This document shows, one piece after another, positions 21,536 through 29,342 of a DNA stretch of 33,469 nt. Within the stretch, counting starts at the first letter, position 1, and every line of letters begins with the position of its first letter. Below the pieces are notes generated by a model. It had not been told where the DNA came from. It did no database searches and was given only the letters and a program-made list of their open reading frames with translations. Source of the DNA: Candidatus Woesearchaeota archaeon (lineage in GTDB: Archaea; Nanobdellota; Nanobdellia; Woesearchaeales; UBA10216); assembly GCA_016180065.1 (NCBI GenBank), contig JACPBY010000009.1, positions 1-33,469 on the forward strand, written 5' to 3'. Both the position numbers and the translations under genes were made by a program.

Positions 21536-22633
21536 TCAGCTGGGCTGTGCGGAAGTTGTAACGAGCTGCTGCATTACCTTGTACGGGTCTGTGCCGATGA
21601 CCGGCATTTCTGCAAACTCCATGCCGCCTATGTCTGAAGCATTGCCTGTCAACGGGCCCCGGTCAATGAACCGCACTATTGCAGGGAACCTGTACCAGCC
21701 ATTGTCAAGCGGAAGAGCTGGGAGAAAAAAGAGAACGTTAAAGCTTTGAGCGCCCATTGCCTGGTAGCTCTTGAGCACGTGATGAACCGGCTCAGCCAGC
21801 TGCGGAAATTCACTCCAATCTGCCAAGTTACGTATTATCATCACTCCCTTTTCCTTTCTTGGAGTCAGCTCAGCTATTATCCTGCTTCCAGAACGCATAA
21901 ACCCCAGGCCCAGCGCTTCATGCGCCCTGTAAAGGTCATAGAAAAAATCTTTTCCGTTGGCCCCAAATAGCGAATAATCATCACCTGCCCTCTTGAACCT
22001 CTCAACAGCAGGGTAATGGCCTCCAGTGGACATTGTCATTTGCAAATGGCCATGAATGATTGTGCCTCCAGCTCTCCACAAAACATTCCACATAAGGTAT
22101 GGGCATGCCGCATCTTTATCTACAGCTCTCTGCTGCCTGAACCATTCTAAAGCAACAGTCAGGTAGTCTCTTGTTTTTTCAGCAGTAAACTGCTGCGGGC
22201 TATGACTTGTTGGTATTACCAAACCGTGGTGGGCATCGTACTTTGCCACATTCGATGCAGTCACTGAATGTTTACCCCTCACCCGGCCGGTTAAGTCGCT
22301 TGGAGTTTGGTTCTCCGGGTTACAAAATGTGCAGCCATCCGTTCTTTCAAGCCTTTGCAGAATGTCATCAGGGCATATTGGAGATTCAATTGGCCTTTTC
22401 GCCCTTAACTCGTTAAACACAGCGCTTTCCCCAGTATATCTGTTGTTGACCCTCACGATGGTTTGCTGTTCGACAGCTTGAACAGAGCCGAACTGCCTAA
22501 TAACCCAAGGAACCATTTCGGGAGGTATGCACTGCCTGCCCAGCTTTGTTTGAACATCATAAATTGTGCCTACAAGCCGCCTTTCTTCAGGAGGAAGGCC
22601 GTTGATTAATGCCTCAAGCCGAGAAACAGTCAA
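21536..22633 (-). CDS. GalT-like nucleotidyltransferase of the HIT superfamily
   Basis: The protein (365 residues from an in-frame TTG) has the galactose-1-phosphate uridylyltransferase pattern. A zinc-site-like CTFCNPE is followed by a HHGLVIPTSHSPQQF strand and the active-site GGTIIHGHLQMTM, i.e. HxHxQ with the middle His as the nucleotidylated nucleophile. It would transfer a nucleotide to a sugar phosphate or phosphorolyse a dinucleotide; the exact substrate is open. No ATG lies upstream in this frame. A TATA box near 22750 points to an ATG at 22725 whose frame closes after 12 codons, but one added base there would fuse it to this gene. A frameshift or a TTG start are both possible. Confidence 0.75.
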   Translation of the reverse strand: MTVSRLEALINGLPPEERRLVGTIYDVQTKLGRQCIPPEMVPWVIRQFGSVQAVEQQTIVRVNNRYTGESAVFNELRAKRPIESPICPDDILQRLERTDGCTFCNPENQTPSDLTGRVRGKHSVTASNVAKYDAHHGLVIPTSHSPQQFTAEKTRDYLTVALEWFRQQRAVDKDAACPYLMWNVLWRAGGTIIHGHLQMTMSTGGHYPAVERFKRAGDDYSLFGANGKDFFYDLYRAHEALGLGFMRSGSRIIAELTPRKEKGVMIIRNLADWSEFPQLAEPVHHVLKSYQAMGAQSFNVLFFLPALPLDNGWYRFPAIVRFIDRGPLTGNASDIGGMEFAEMPVIGTDPYKVMQQLVTTSAQPS

Positions 22634-22724
22634 TTCCTGAGCAGCGCCTGATGTTTGCTGACCTGGTGGTGCTTCAACTGTTAGTACTATCTTCCCACAC
22701 CTCTTATTACCTCTGAACTACCCA

Positions 22725-22820
22725 TAATACAATCTCACACGCCGTCTTATATACTTTTCGCTTATACAAAATATTTGTTTTAGGCAAAAGTTTATATTTA
22801 AATTGCGGTTTGGCTGTGCC
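22725..22820. promoter_or_regulatory. Divergent promoters of the GalT-like gene and serS
   Basis: CTTATATAC (about 22747-22755) serves the minus strand and lies 25 bases from an ATG at 22725. GTTTATATTTAAA (about 22789-22801) serves serS on the plus strand, 25 bases before its ATG. Confidence 0.6.
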
Positions 22821-24110
22821 ATGCTTGACATCCGTTTCATCGCTGCAAATCCTGCTTTAGTGAAGAAAGACCTTGAGAAGAGGCAGGACAGGGAGAAGCT
22901 GCCGTGGGTTGGCGAAGTTGTTGAGAAGCATGAGGAGTGGAAAGAGCTTAAAGGGAAAGTTGACGAGCTGAGGAGAAGCAGGAACGCCGTAAGCGAGGAA
23001 ATAAACCGGCTTAAGAAGGAAGGCAAGGGCATAGCTGCCAAGGTAAAAGAGGCAAAGGAGCTGCCGCAGAAGATTGCAGCAGCAGAGGAGAGGCTGCAGC
23101 AGCTTCAGGACAGAATCAAGTTCATTCTTCAGAGGCTTCCGAATATACTCCACGAGTCTGTTCCTGTTGGGAAAGATGATACGGAAAACAAGGAAATCAG
23201 GAAGTGGGGCACCCCAAAGAAAGCTGCTTTTGAGCTAAAGAGCCACGGCGAGCTTCTGGAGCAGCTTGGCCTCGCAGATTTTGAGCGCGCAAGCAAGATT
23301 TCCGGCACTGGCTTTTACTTTGTTAAGGGCGACCTTGTGAAGCTTGAGCTTGCCCTGATAAGCTTTGCGGCAGCCGAGCTGGAAAAGAAAGGATTCACTT
23401 TGGTTGAGCCTCCTTTGATAATGCGCAGAACGCCTTATGAGGGCGTAACAGCCCTGGATGATTTTGAAAATGTGATGTACAAAATTGATGACCCTGCTGA
23501 AAAAGAGGGCAGCTACCTTATCGCAACCTCTGAGCATCCAATCGGGGCTATGCTCACGGACGAAACGCTTGACGAGAACAAGCTCCCGCTTAAGTTCGGA
23601 GGCATTAGCAGCTGCTTCAGGAGGGAGATAGGCAGCCACGGGGTCGATACCCGAGGGCTTTTCAGGGTGCACCAGTTCAGCAAGATAGAGCAATTCGTGT
23701 TCTGCAAGCCTGAAGACTCGTGGAAAATTCATGAGGAACTTTTGAATAACGCTGAAGAAATCTTCCAGAAGCTCAAAATTCCTTACAGGGTAGTAAGCAT
23801 CTGCACAGGAGACATTGGAACTGTAGCTGCAAAGAAGTACGACATTGAGGCGTGGTTCCCAAGGCAGAACACTTACAGAGAGGTGGTAAGCTGCAGCAAC
23901 TGCACCTCTTACCAGGCTGTATCGCTGAATGTCCGCTACCTGAACAGCAAAACAGGCGAGAAGGAATTCGTGCATACTTTAAACTCAACAGCCGTAGCAA
24001 CCGGAAGGGCAATGGTGGCAATAGTTGAGAACTGCCAAAACAAGGACGGAACAATAACCGTTCCGGATGCTCTTGTGCCGTATGTTGGGAAGAAGGTTAT
24101 TGGGAGATGA
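22821..24110 (+). CDS. serS: Seryl-tRNA synthetase
   Basis: The 429-residue enzyme charges tRNA-Ser. Residues 1-110 are the antiparallel coiled-coil arm that grips the long variable arm of tRNA-Ser. The class II catalytic core has motif 2 around CFRREIGSHGVDTRGLFRVHQF and motif 3 around LNSTAVATGRAMVAIVE, and the Ser-binding TSEHP segment is present. It is the common type, not the rare methanogen type. The start at 22821 is chosen over an upstream in-frame ATG because it lies 25 bases below the TATA box and gives the usual MLDIRFI N-terminus. Its 3' end overlaps the convergent PIN gene by 14 bases. Confidence 0.96.
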   Translation: MLDIRFIAANPALVKKDLEKRQDREKLPWVGEVVEKHEEWKELKGKVDELRRSRNAVSEEINRLKKEGKGIAAKVKEAKELPQKIAAAEERLQQLQDRIKFILQRLPNILHESVPVGKDDTENKEIRKWGTPKKAAFELKSHGELLEQLGLADFERASKISGTGFYFVKGDLVKLELALISFAAAELEKKGFTLVEPPLIMRRTPYEGVTALDDFENVMYKIDDPAEKEGSYLIATSEHPIGAMLTDETLDENKLPLKFGGISSCFRREIGSHGVDTRGLFRVHQFSKIEQFVFCKPEDSWKIHEELLNNAEEIFQKLKIPYRVVSICTGDIGTVAAKKYDIEAWFPRQNTYREVVSCSNCTSYQAVSLNVRYLNSKTGEKEFVHTLNSTAVATGRAMVAIVENCQNKDGTITVPDALVPYVGKKVIGR

Positions 24111-24504
24111 GCCGTAAGAAGACTGCTGCGGGAATTATTCTTACGTTTCTGAACTTCTGAAGCCTGAGCAGGTCTTTATCTCCTGACACAATGTAACCCG
24201 CATAGCCATCAATTGCAGCTTCTATAATTTTGTTGTCATCCGGATCTTCCTTCACTGCATCAATTTCAGATGTTGTAATTACAATCTCTGCTATTGAGAT
24301 AATCTGTTTCACTGCCAATTCAATCTGGTTTTTGGAAAAGCCGAATTTCGCTCTTGAGATTACTTCCCTTAACTCGGTTATTACTTGAGGAGAAAGAACA
24401 AGCCTGAAACGCCCAAGCTTTGCTTCTTTCAGCAGCTTATACTCGTTGCCTTCTGCAATAATGGCTGATATGAGAATGTTTGTATCAGCTACTGCCCTGA
24501 GCAT
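24097..24504 (-). CDS. PIN-domain toxin
   Basis: The 135-residue PIN nuclease has the acidic residues AVADTNILISAI (first Asp), VITELREV (Glu), AVKEDPDDNKIIEAA (Asp cluster) and YIVSGDKDLL (last Asp), typical of the COG1569-type PIN toxins. It follows the AbrB-type antitoxin after seven bases with GGTGA as ribosome-binding site, so it is the second gene of a TA operon. The likely activity is Mg-dependent RNA cleavage. The end overlaps the 3' end of serS on the other strand. Confidence 0.85.
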   Translation of the reverse strand: MLRAVADTNILISAIIAEGNEYKLLKEAKLGRFRLVLSPQVITELREVISRAKFGFSKNQIELAVKQIISIAEIVITTSEIDAVKEDPDDNKIIEAAIDGYAGYIVSGDKDLLRLQKFRNVRIIPAAVFLRLISQ

Positions 24505-24511
24505 GCTGTTG

Positions 24512-24796
24512 TCACCGCTGAGAAGCCTCTCGCCTGTAAGCCGCTATTTCCGTTTCAACATCATTTACGGTCACTCCTCTCTTTTTGGCGGTTTCCCATG
24601 TAGAGCGAAATGCTTTCTCAAACTCATCAATTGTCCTTGCAGCTTCCAGATTCTTAACCCTCTTAAGGACTATGCTGTCTTCTAAATCGTAAACTATAAA
24701 GCGCTCTCCGGGTTTTATCCCCTTTTCATCCCTAATGTCCTGCGGGATAACGACCTGCCCTTTGGTTGTGATCTTTGTGATTTCAATTGACATCAT
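24512..24796 (-). CDS. AbrB-type antitoxin
   Basis: The protein has 94 residues from the ATG at 24796 (a second ATG follows directly). GGAGG five bases upstream fixes the start well inside a longer open frame. The N-terminus, ITKITTKGQVVIPQDIRDEKGIKPGERFIV, is a typical AbrB/SpoVT DNA-binding domain. The C-terminal 45 residues (TIDEFEKAFRSTWETAKKRG and on) form the toxin-binding tail. It pairs with the PIN toxin and should repress its own promoter through the palindrome at 24827-24840. Confidence 0.85.
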   Translation of the reverse strand: MMSIEITKITTKGQVVIPQDIRDEKGIKPGERFIVYDLEDSIVLKRVKNLEAARTIDEFEKAFRSTWETAKKRGVTVNDVETEIAAYRREASQR

Positions 24797-24826
24797 AACC
24801 GCCTCCACAAACTTCAGTAAGAATGG

Positions 24827-24840
24827 TAAGATTAATCTTA
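24827..24840. promoter_or_regulatory. 14-bp palindromic operator of the AbrB/PIN pair
   Basis: TAAGATTAATCTTA is a perfect palindrome directly beside the minus-strand TATA-like box (CCTTTAAATATAAG, about 24837-24850), between it and the expected start site. It matches the other TA operators of this window in length and position. Confidence 0.6.
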
Positions 24841-24941
24841 TATTTAAAGGTTTTGATTTTTTGGAACGCGCGCAATTTGGCAATAACGTATATACAATAT
24901 TTCTGTAACTTATAAATAGCTCCTTTTCCGACGCAGCCGCC

Positions 24942-25049
24942 ATGGCTAAAAGGCTCCTGAAGCGGAACATGAAGCTTTCCGGCTTAGCTGCGGCTTTCTC
25001 CGGCTTTGGCTGTTATTGGTTCGTCTTTGCGTTCTTTTTTGTTTTCTGA
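24942..25049 (+). CDS. Phe-rich mini-ORF upstream of DAHP synthase (candidate leader peptide)
   Basis: This 35-codon frame starts with ATG 28 bases below a TATA box (CTTATAAATAG, about 24909-24919), so it is probably the first thing translated on the transcript. Its N-terminus is basic (MAKRLLKRNMK) and its end is an aromatic run, GCYWFVFAFFFVF followed by stop: Phe is by far the commonest residue, with one Trp and one Tyr. The stop lies 87 bases before the DAHP synthase ATG. Bacterial pheA leader peptides show the same Phe-rich layout. A short membrane protein is the alternative reading. A 6-bp hairpin (25050-25055 with 25081-25086) follows, without a T-run. Confidence 0.5.
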   Translation: MAKRLLKRNMKLSGLAAAFSGFGCYWFVFAFFFVF

Positions 25050-25136
25050 GCGCTTGGCTGTTTTTTAGCATTGTAAGGCGAGGCGCAAGGTGCAAAAAAA
25101 TGATGTGAAATAAAACTATGCAGAGGGTGAGTGAAA

Positions 25137-26216
25137 ATGTTGCAATTGAGGGCGGATGTGACGCCGCAGCAGATAAAAGATGTCGAGAGCGCTATTCGTG
25201 AGCTGGGCCTCCGTTCACAACTGGTGATAGGAGAAACCGCAGCCACCCTGCAGGTTATTGGCGACGAAACAGACAAAGACCTGCACGTGCTCGCTGGCAT
25301 GCAGGGCGTGGAGAAAGTGACGCCAGTCAACGCGCCATACAAGCTCGTGAGCCGGAGGCTTCATCCGGAATACGGGCTTAATGGCCATACCAAAGTTGTA
25401 AACGTTGCCGGAGTTGAAATCGGCGGCACCAGCCTTGTCGTTATGGGAGGGCCATGCGCGGTTTACAACAGGCAGCAGGTGCTTGAAACAGCCCGCGCAG
25501 CAAAGGAAGCAGGAGCCAGGATTATGCGCGGAGGAGCTTACAAGCCAAGGTCATCCCCGCACTCTTTCCAGGGGCTTGGAAAAGCCGGCCTTGAAATGCT
25601 TATGGAAGCGAAGCAGGAAACCGGCCTGCCAGTAGTTACAGAGGTATTGGACCCAAGGCATGTGGAGCTTGTCGCACAATACGCTGACATGTTCCAGATT
25701 GGGACGAGAAACGCGCAGAACTTCGAGCTTCTGAGGGAAGTAGGCAGGTCAAGGATGCCTGTTTTGCTGAAAAGGGGCTTCGCCGCAACGCTTGAAGAAT
25801 GGCTTTGCGCGGCAGAATACATAGCCTCTGAAGGCAACATGAACATAGTGCTTTGCGAAAGAGGCATGAAAACGCCATTCCAAAGCTCTGAGAACGGCAG
25901 GTTTAACTTTGACATCCAGGCAATTCCCGCAGTCAAGGCACTGACTTACCTGCCTGTAATAGCAGACCCGAGCCACTCAACCGGCAAAAGGGCATTAGTA
26001 ACCCCAATAGCGCTGGCTGCCGTTGCTGCAGGAACTCATGGACTTATACTCGACATAAGAAGGGAAGCTGATGGCCCCATAATTGAATATGTCAAGGATG
26101 GCGTGGCAATGAAGACTGCGTATTGCGACTATGAGCAAGCCTTAACGCCGAAAGAGCTTGAAACGCTGGCTGTGGCTGCGAAAGCGGTCCACACAGCAAT
26201 GCACACGCCAGTGTAG
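25137..26216 (+). CDS. aroF: 3-deoxy-7-phosphoheptulonate (DAHP) synthase
   Basis: The 359-residue enzyme condenses PEP and erythrose 4-phosphate, the first step of aromatic amino-acid synthesis. Residues 1-65 are a ferredoxin-like regulatory domain like that of the Thermotoga enzyme, where it mediates inhibition by aromatic amino acids. The barrel has GGPCAVYN (metal Cys), MRGGAYKPRSSPHSFQGLG, IGTRNAQNFELL, LLKRG, LCERG and DPSHSTG (metal His). The metal Glu usually found as VEVH is Asp here (LILDIRREAD), and about 15 extra residues lie before the last metal Asp (YCDYEQAL). The start is chosen for GAGGGTGA six bases upstream; a GTG at 25131 is in frame. No other aro gene is in the window. 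Confidence 0.93.
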   Translation: MLQLRADVTPQQIKDVESAIRELGLRSQLVIGETAATLQVIGDETDKDLHVLAGMQGVEKVTPVNAPYKLVSRRLHPEYGLNGHTKVVNVAGVEIGGTSLVVMGGPCAVYNRQQVLETARAAKEAGARIMRGGAYKPRSSPHSFQGLGKAGLEMLMEAKQETGLPVVTEVLDPRHVELVAQYADMFQIGTRNAQNFELLREVGRSRMPVLLKRGFAATLEEWLCAAEYIASEGNMNIVLCERGMKTPFQSSENGRFNFDIQAIPAVKALTYLPVIADPSHSTGKRALVTPIALAAVAAGTHGLILDIRREADGPIIEYVKDGVAMKTAYCDYEQALTPKELETLAVAAKAVHTAMHTPV

Positions 26217-26256
26217 TGCACAAATTATATAAACGTTCCAGCAGCTTTCGGCACCT

Positions 26257-27324
26257 ATGGCCTTTTTCAGCAGCGGCAGCAGCGGGGAGTCCCTGTTCAA
26301 GAATCCTATCGGCCTGGACTACGACTACCAGCCAAAGCTTGTGAAATACAGGGAGACTGAGATGAGGCAGATAGCTGCTGCAATCCGGCCTTTGTTCCAG
26401 AAAAGGAGCGGGAGAAACATCTTCATCCATGGGCCCTCAGGCGTTGGGAAGACAGCGGCTGTGCGGAACCTTCTGAACGAGGTTGAGCAGGAAACTGACG
26501 AAATCGTGCTGTTCTACATCAACTGCTGGAAGAGCGATACCACCTTCAAGATGCTGCTGCAGATGTGCGATGGCATAGGGTATAAGTTCACCCAGAACAA
26601 GAGGGCTGACGAGCTGTTTGACATTGTCAAGAAGGACATCAACAGGAAAGCAGCTGTGATTGTGCTTGACGAGGTTGACAAGATAGATGACATTGATTTC
26701 CTGTACAACATAATTGAGGAGGTGTTCAACAAGTCAATAGCCCTAATCACAAATAACCGAGACTGGATTTCAGAGCTGGACAGCAGGATTAAATCAAGGC
26801 TGACAGCTGAAATGCTGGAATTCAAGCCCTACAACCTGACAGAGACAAGGGGCGTCCTGCAGCAAAGGCTTGAGTTTGTTTTTGCCCAAAACTGCTGGGA
26901 TAACGACGCGTTTGAGGCAGTTGTCCAGAAAGCATCAGGCATGCAGGACATCCGTTCAGGGCTATACCTCATGAAGGAAGCAGCAAATACTGCTGAGGAG
27001 CGCAATTCCGCCAGAATAACAATGGCGGATGTCGCAGCTGCTGTAAAGAAACTTGAAGAATTCAGCATAAAGAAGACAGAAGAGCTTGAAGAGGAAACAA
27101 GGTTTATCCTCAACCTCATAAAGAAAAACAGCGGCAGGAAGATTGGCGAAGTCTATGAAGCCTACAAGAGCGCAGGAGGCCAGGCGGTCTACAAAACCTT
27201 CCAGAGGAAAATAGCCAAGCTCGAGGATGACCGCTTCATCGCTGCTGAAAAGATTATCGGGGGAAGCGAGGGCAAGACCACCATCCTCAAGTTCGGCCAT
27301 GAGAAGAAGCTTACGGATTTTTGA
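26257..27324 (+). CDS. Orc1/Cdc6 replication initiator
   Basis: The 355-residue AAA+ protein has Walker A HGPSGVGKTA (about residues 58-67), Walker B VIVLDEVDKI, sensor 1 ALITNNRDW and the IKSRL arginine finger region. A C-terminal winged helix (about residues 275-350) would bind origin DNA. It recognises origins and loads MCM. A TATA box (AATTATATAAAC, about 26223-26234) stands 28 bases before the ATG. Archaeal origins often lie next to this gene, but I found no clear origin-recognition boxes in the short gaps on either side. A few side-chain choices are atypical (INCWKSDTTF for the usual INC..). Confidence 0.93.
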   Translation: MAFFSSGSSGESLFKNPIGLDYDYQPKLVKYRETEMRQIAAAIRPLFQKRSGRNIFIHGPSGVGKTAAVRNLLNEVEQETDEIVLFYINCWKSDTTFKMLLQMCDGIGYKFTQNKRADELFDIVKKDINRKAAVIVLDEVDKIDDIDFLYNIIEEVFNKSIALITNNRDWISELDSRIKSRLTAEMLEFKPYNLTETRGVLQQRLEFVFAQNCWDNDAFEAVVQKASGMQDIRSGLYLMKEAANTAEERNSARITMADVAAAVKKLEEFSIKKTEELEEETRFILNLIKKNSGRKIGEVYEAYKSAGGQAVYKTFQRKIAKLEDDRFIAAEKIIGGSEGKTTILKFGHEKKLTDF

Positions 27325-27395
27325 TATCACTTAATAGTGGTTAAAATATAGAAAGATTTAAATACTGGTTCTTGAAGTGCTGTTTGTGAAGCAAA

Positions 27396-27971
27396 ATGAG
27401 AGGATGGCATAAGCAGAGGCACAGGCACAGTTTGGCTGCGAGAGGAATAAAAACCGGAAGAAGCCACAGGAACGGCTCGCAGGTCAATGCTCCAATGCCG
27501 TGGGGCATGTATGACGTGAGAGGGCTTGAAGAAACTATTGGTGAAGCATACAGAAGCGGCCAGCCTGGGCAGGTTGACATTACTTTTGCGGAATGCTACT
27601 CCGTGATTGACAGAACCCGATTTGGCGGCCAGAGGCTGAGACTTAGGGATGTCCTTAAAATCCCGTCCTTTACTGTCGTTTTTGAGCAAGGCACGGATAA
27701 TGGCTATGCCATTGTTGGCCATGGCGGAGACCACGGCACTTTTTTTCATCCAGGCGGCTGGCCGGACAATAACTGTTGGCAGCCCAGCCGCTTTCACGGC
27801 ACCGCCTTAATGCTTAGCAAGCCAGCCAGGCTCTATGCTTCCCTTCCGGATGGCGAGCAAGTGCCTTTTGACATCGCAGGGCTTGTAGGGCTTGAGGACA
27901 GGGTAGTGCTGGAAATCGCTGCAGGGCAGCGCAGAAACGGCCACAGGCAGTATGATGCTGTTAAACGATAA
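27396..27971 (+). CDS. Protein of unknown function with RHSLAARGIKT motif
   Basis: The 191-residue protein begins GWHKQRHRHSLAARGIKTGR. A basic RHSLA..GIKT motif of this kind occurs at the N-terminus of many uncharacterised archaeal proteins, whose role I do not know. The rest is an alpha/beta domain rich in Gly, His and Arg (YAIVGHGGDHGTFFHPGGW; WQPSRFHGTALML). No catalytic signature is certain. A TATA-like box (GATTTAAATAC, about 27355-27365) lies upstream. The next gene follows after 29 bases with a GAGGGGGTG ribosome-binding site, so they form an operon. Confidence 0.6.
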   Translation: MRGWHKQRHRHSLAARGIKTGRSHRNGSQVNAPMPWGMYDVRGLEETIGEAYRSGQPGQVDITFAECYSVIDRTRFGGQRLRLRDVLKIPSFTVVFEQGTDNGYAIVGHGGDHGTFFHPGGWPDNNCWQPSRFHGTALMLSKPARLYASLPDGEQVPFDIAGLVGLEDRVVLEIAAGQRRNGHRQYDAVKR

Positions 27972-28000
27972 TTGCTGGATTAAGAGGGGGTGTAACAAAA

Positions 28001-28705
28001 ATGGTATTGAGCGCAGACGGTTTGGATTTGGAAACATTGGCTAACATGGGCATTACCAAGGACAGGGGCGGAAGGCTCAGGATTGGCCATGACGTTGCCA
28101 GGGAGATGGGGCTTGGCGGCGGAAGATGGCTTAAGAAGGAAGAGGAAGCAAAGGTTCCTGACGCCATAAAAGGCTACGGCGCATTGCCTGAAGAGCTTAG
28201 GGCTGGAAACACATATTCAACAATTGAGCGATTCCATTTTGCTGCAGAAGCAGGGAGAAATGGCGTTCCAGTATCAGGCCAGGCGTTTGAGCCTCACCAA
28301 CATTCCCTTGAAGGAAAGTTGGATGCTGCAAAGGTAAGAACTGCATCTGATGGGCTTCCGCAGCGCTCTGTGCTGGCTGCCTACTGGAACCATAATGGCG
28401 AGCAGGCTGGAAAAGGCTACGCGCCAGTAACCACAAAGCAGTTTATTGAGGGTTTGGTTGCTGGAGTTGAGCAGCAGCTGAAAAATTTAGAGGGTGAAGC
28501 GATTCGCTTGACTGGCGAAGCAAAGAGCTTCGTTGTTACAGATGCTGAGCAGGCTTTGAAGTCAGCACTCACAGCAACATATCTTAAGAGGATGGTTGAC
28601 TACCTGACACCAAAACTCGCTGCTGCCAAAAGCCGGGGCAACGTTCCAGGAAATGGCATCTATGAGGCTGCATCGCAGCAAGGGGCAGCCGCAGCTTCAG
28701 CATAA
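28001..28705 (+). CDS. Protein of unknown function, 234 residues
   Basis: I do not recognise this protein. The N-terminal third is Gly-rich and charged (DRGGRLRIGHDVAREMGLGGG). The middle contains a His/Glu segment (ERFHFAAEAGRNGVPVSG, then EPHQHSLEGKL), and the C-terminal half is long and helical (GLVAGVEQQLKNLEGEAIRL; ALKSALTATYLKRMVDYL), ending in an Ala/Gln-rich tail. There is no signal peptide or membrane helix. It is cotranscribed with the gene at 27396 and precedes the membrane protein at 28738, which suggests a shared, unknown role. Confidence 0.55.
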   Translation: MVLSADGLDLETLANMGITKDRGGRLRIGHDVAREMGLGGGRWLKKEEEAKVPDAIKGYGALPEELRAGNTYSTIERFHFAAEAGRNGVPVSGQAFEPHQHSLEGKLDAAKVRTASDGLPQRSVLAAYWNHNGEQAGKGYAPVTTKQFIEGLVAGVEQQLKNLEGEAIRLTGEAKSFVVTDAEQALKSALTATYLKRMVDYLTPKLAAAKSRGNVPGNGIYEAASQQGAAAASA

Positions 28706-28737
28706 TTTTTATCCGGAATCAATCTGCGTGAACAACC

Positions 28738-29328
28738 ATGACAGGAGCGGCAGCAGCAGGGCGGGAGCTAAGCAGCGCTAAGCCTGGCAGGGGAGATAAA
28801 GCAGCAGTTGGCGGGATTGTAGCGGTTGTGGGCGCTGCCGCTGTATACCTCGCTCTTGGCGGCATTGGCTCGCTGGTTACCAAAACTGATGTGACCTTTC
28901 CCCGAATGGCTATTGGAGAGCAAAATGTGGCGTATGTTGAAAGGCTCCCTGCAAATGCATTCTGGAGAAAGTTCCCGGTTGTGGACAAGGAAGGCTATGC
29001 TGTCTGGACAGTAACTGCTCCTGATGGCGGGCTTGTTGCCAGGCTGACAGACAACGACAACAACGGCTTAATAGGAAAAGGCGATATTGTAAACGCTGTT
29101 GAGGAGTTTTACGGCATAAAGGGGCTGGTGGAGTACCCCGGCGGCATTGAAGCGGTTGACAGCGACGGAACTAGGTTCACAGAGCCAAAAGGCGCTCTCC
29201 AGGGCATGATAGCTGAACATGCCATGAACCAGCGCACAAAATGGAACATCTGGATGCAGCAGCACTACCCTGAAATAAAGGCAAAACTGCAGGAACAGCA
29301 GAAGCAGTATCAGCAGCAGCGAAGATAA
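28738..29328 (+). CDS. Membrane-anchored protein with a single EF-hand-like loop
   Basis: The 196-residue protein has a short basic cytoplasmic N-terminus, one transmembrane helix (about residues 22-46, VGGIVAVVGAAAVYLALGGI) and an outer domain. The outer domain contains LTDNDNNGLIGKGDIV, with Asp/Asn at positions 1, 3 and 5, Gly at 6, Ile at 8 and Asp at 12, the pattern of an EF-hand or dockerin calcium loop. The C-terminus is a Gln-rich coiled region (KLQEQQKQYQQQRR). I do not recognise the family. It follows the two unknown genes by 32 bases. Confidence 0.6.
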   Translation: MTGAAAAGRELSSAKPGRGDKAAVGGIVAVVGAAAVYLALGGIGSLVTKTDVTFPRMAIGEQNVAYVERLPANAFWRKFPVVDKEGYAVWTVTAPDGGLVARLTDNDNNGLIGKGDIVNAVEEFYGIKGLVEYPGGIEAVDSDGTRFTEPKGALQGMIAEHAMNQRTKWNIWMQQHYPEIKAKLQEQQKQYQQQRR

Positions 29329-29342
29329 CCAAGGAATCATAA

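Noticed and set aside
24946..25010. Third copy of the 120-bp repeat
   Set aside because: It shares CCGG and CTTT words with copies A and B, but no extended alignment holds and the words are explained by the Phe/Gly codons of the leader ORF.
27325..27395. Possible replication origin beside Orc1/Cdc6
   Set aside because: I looked for origin-recognition-box-like inverted motifs and AT-rich unwinding sequence in the gaps at 26217-26256 and 27325-27395 and saw only promoter-like sequence.
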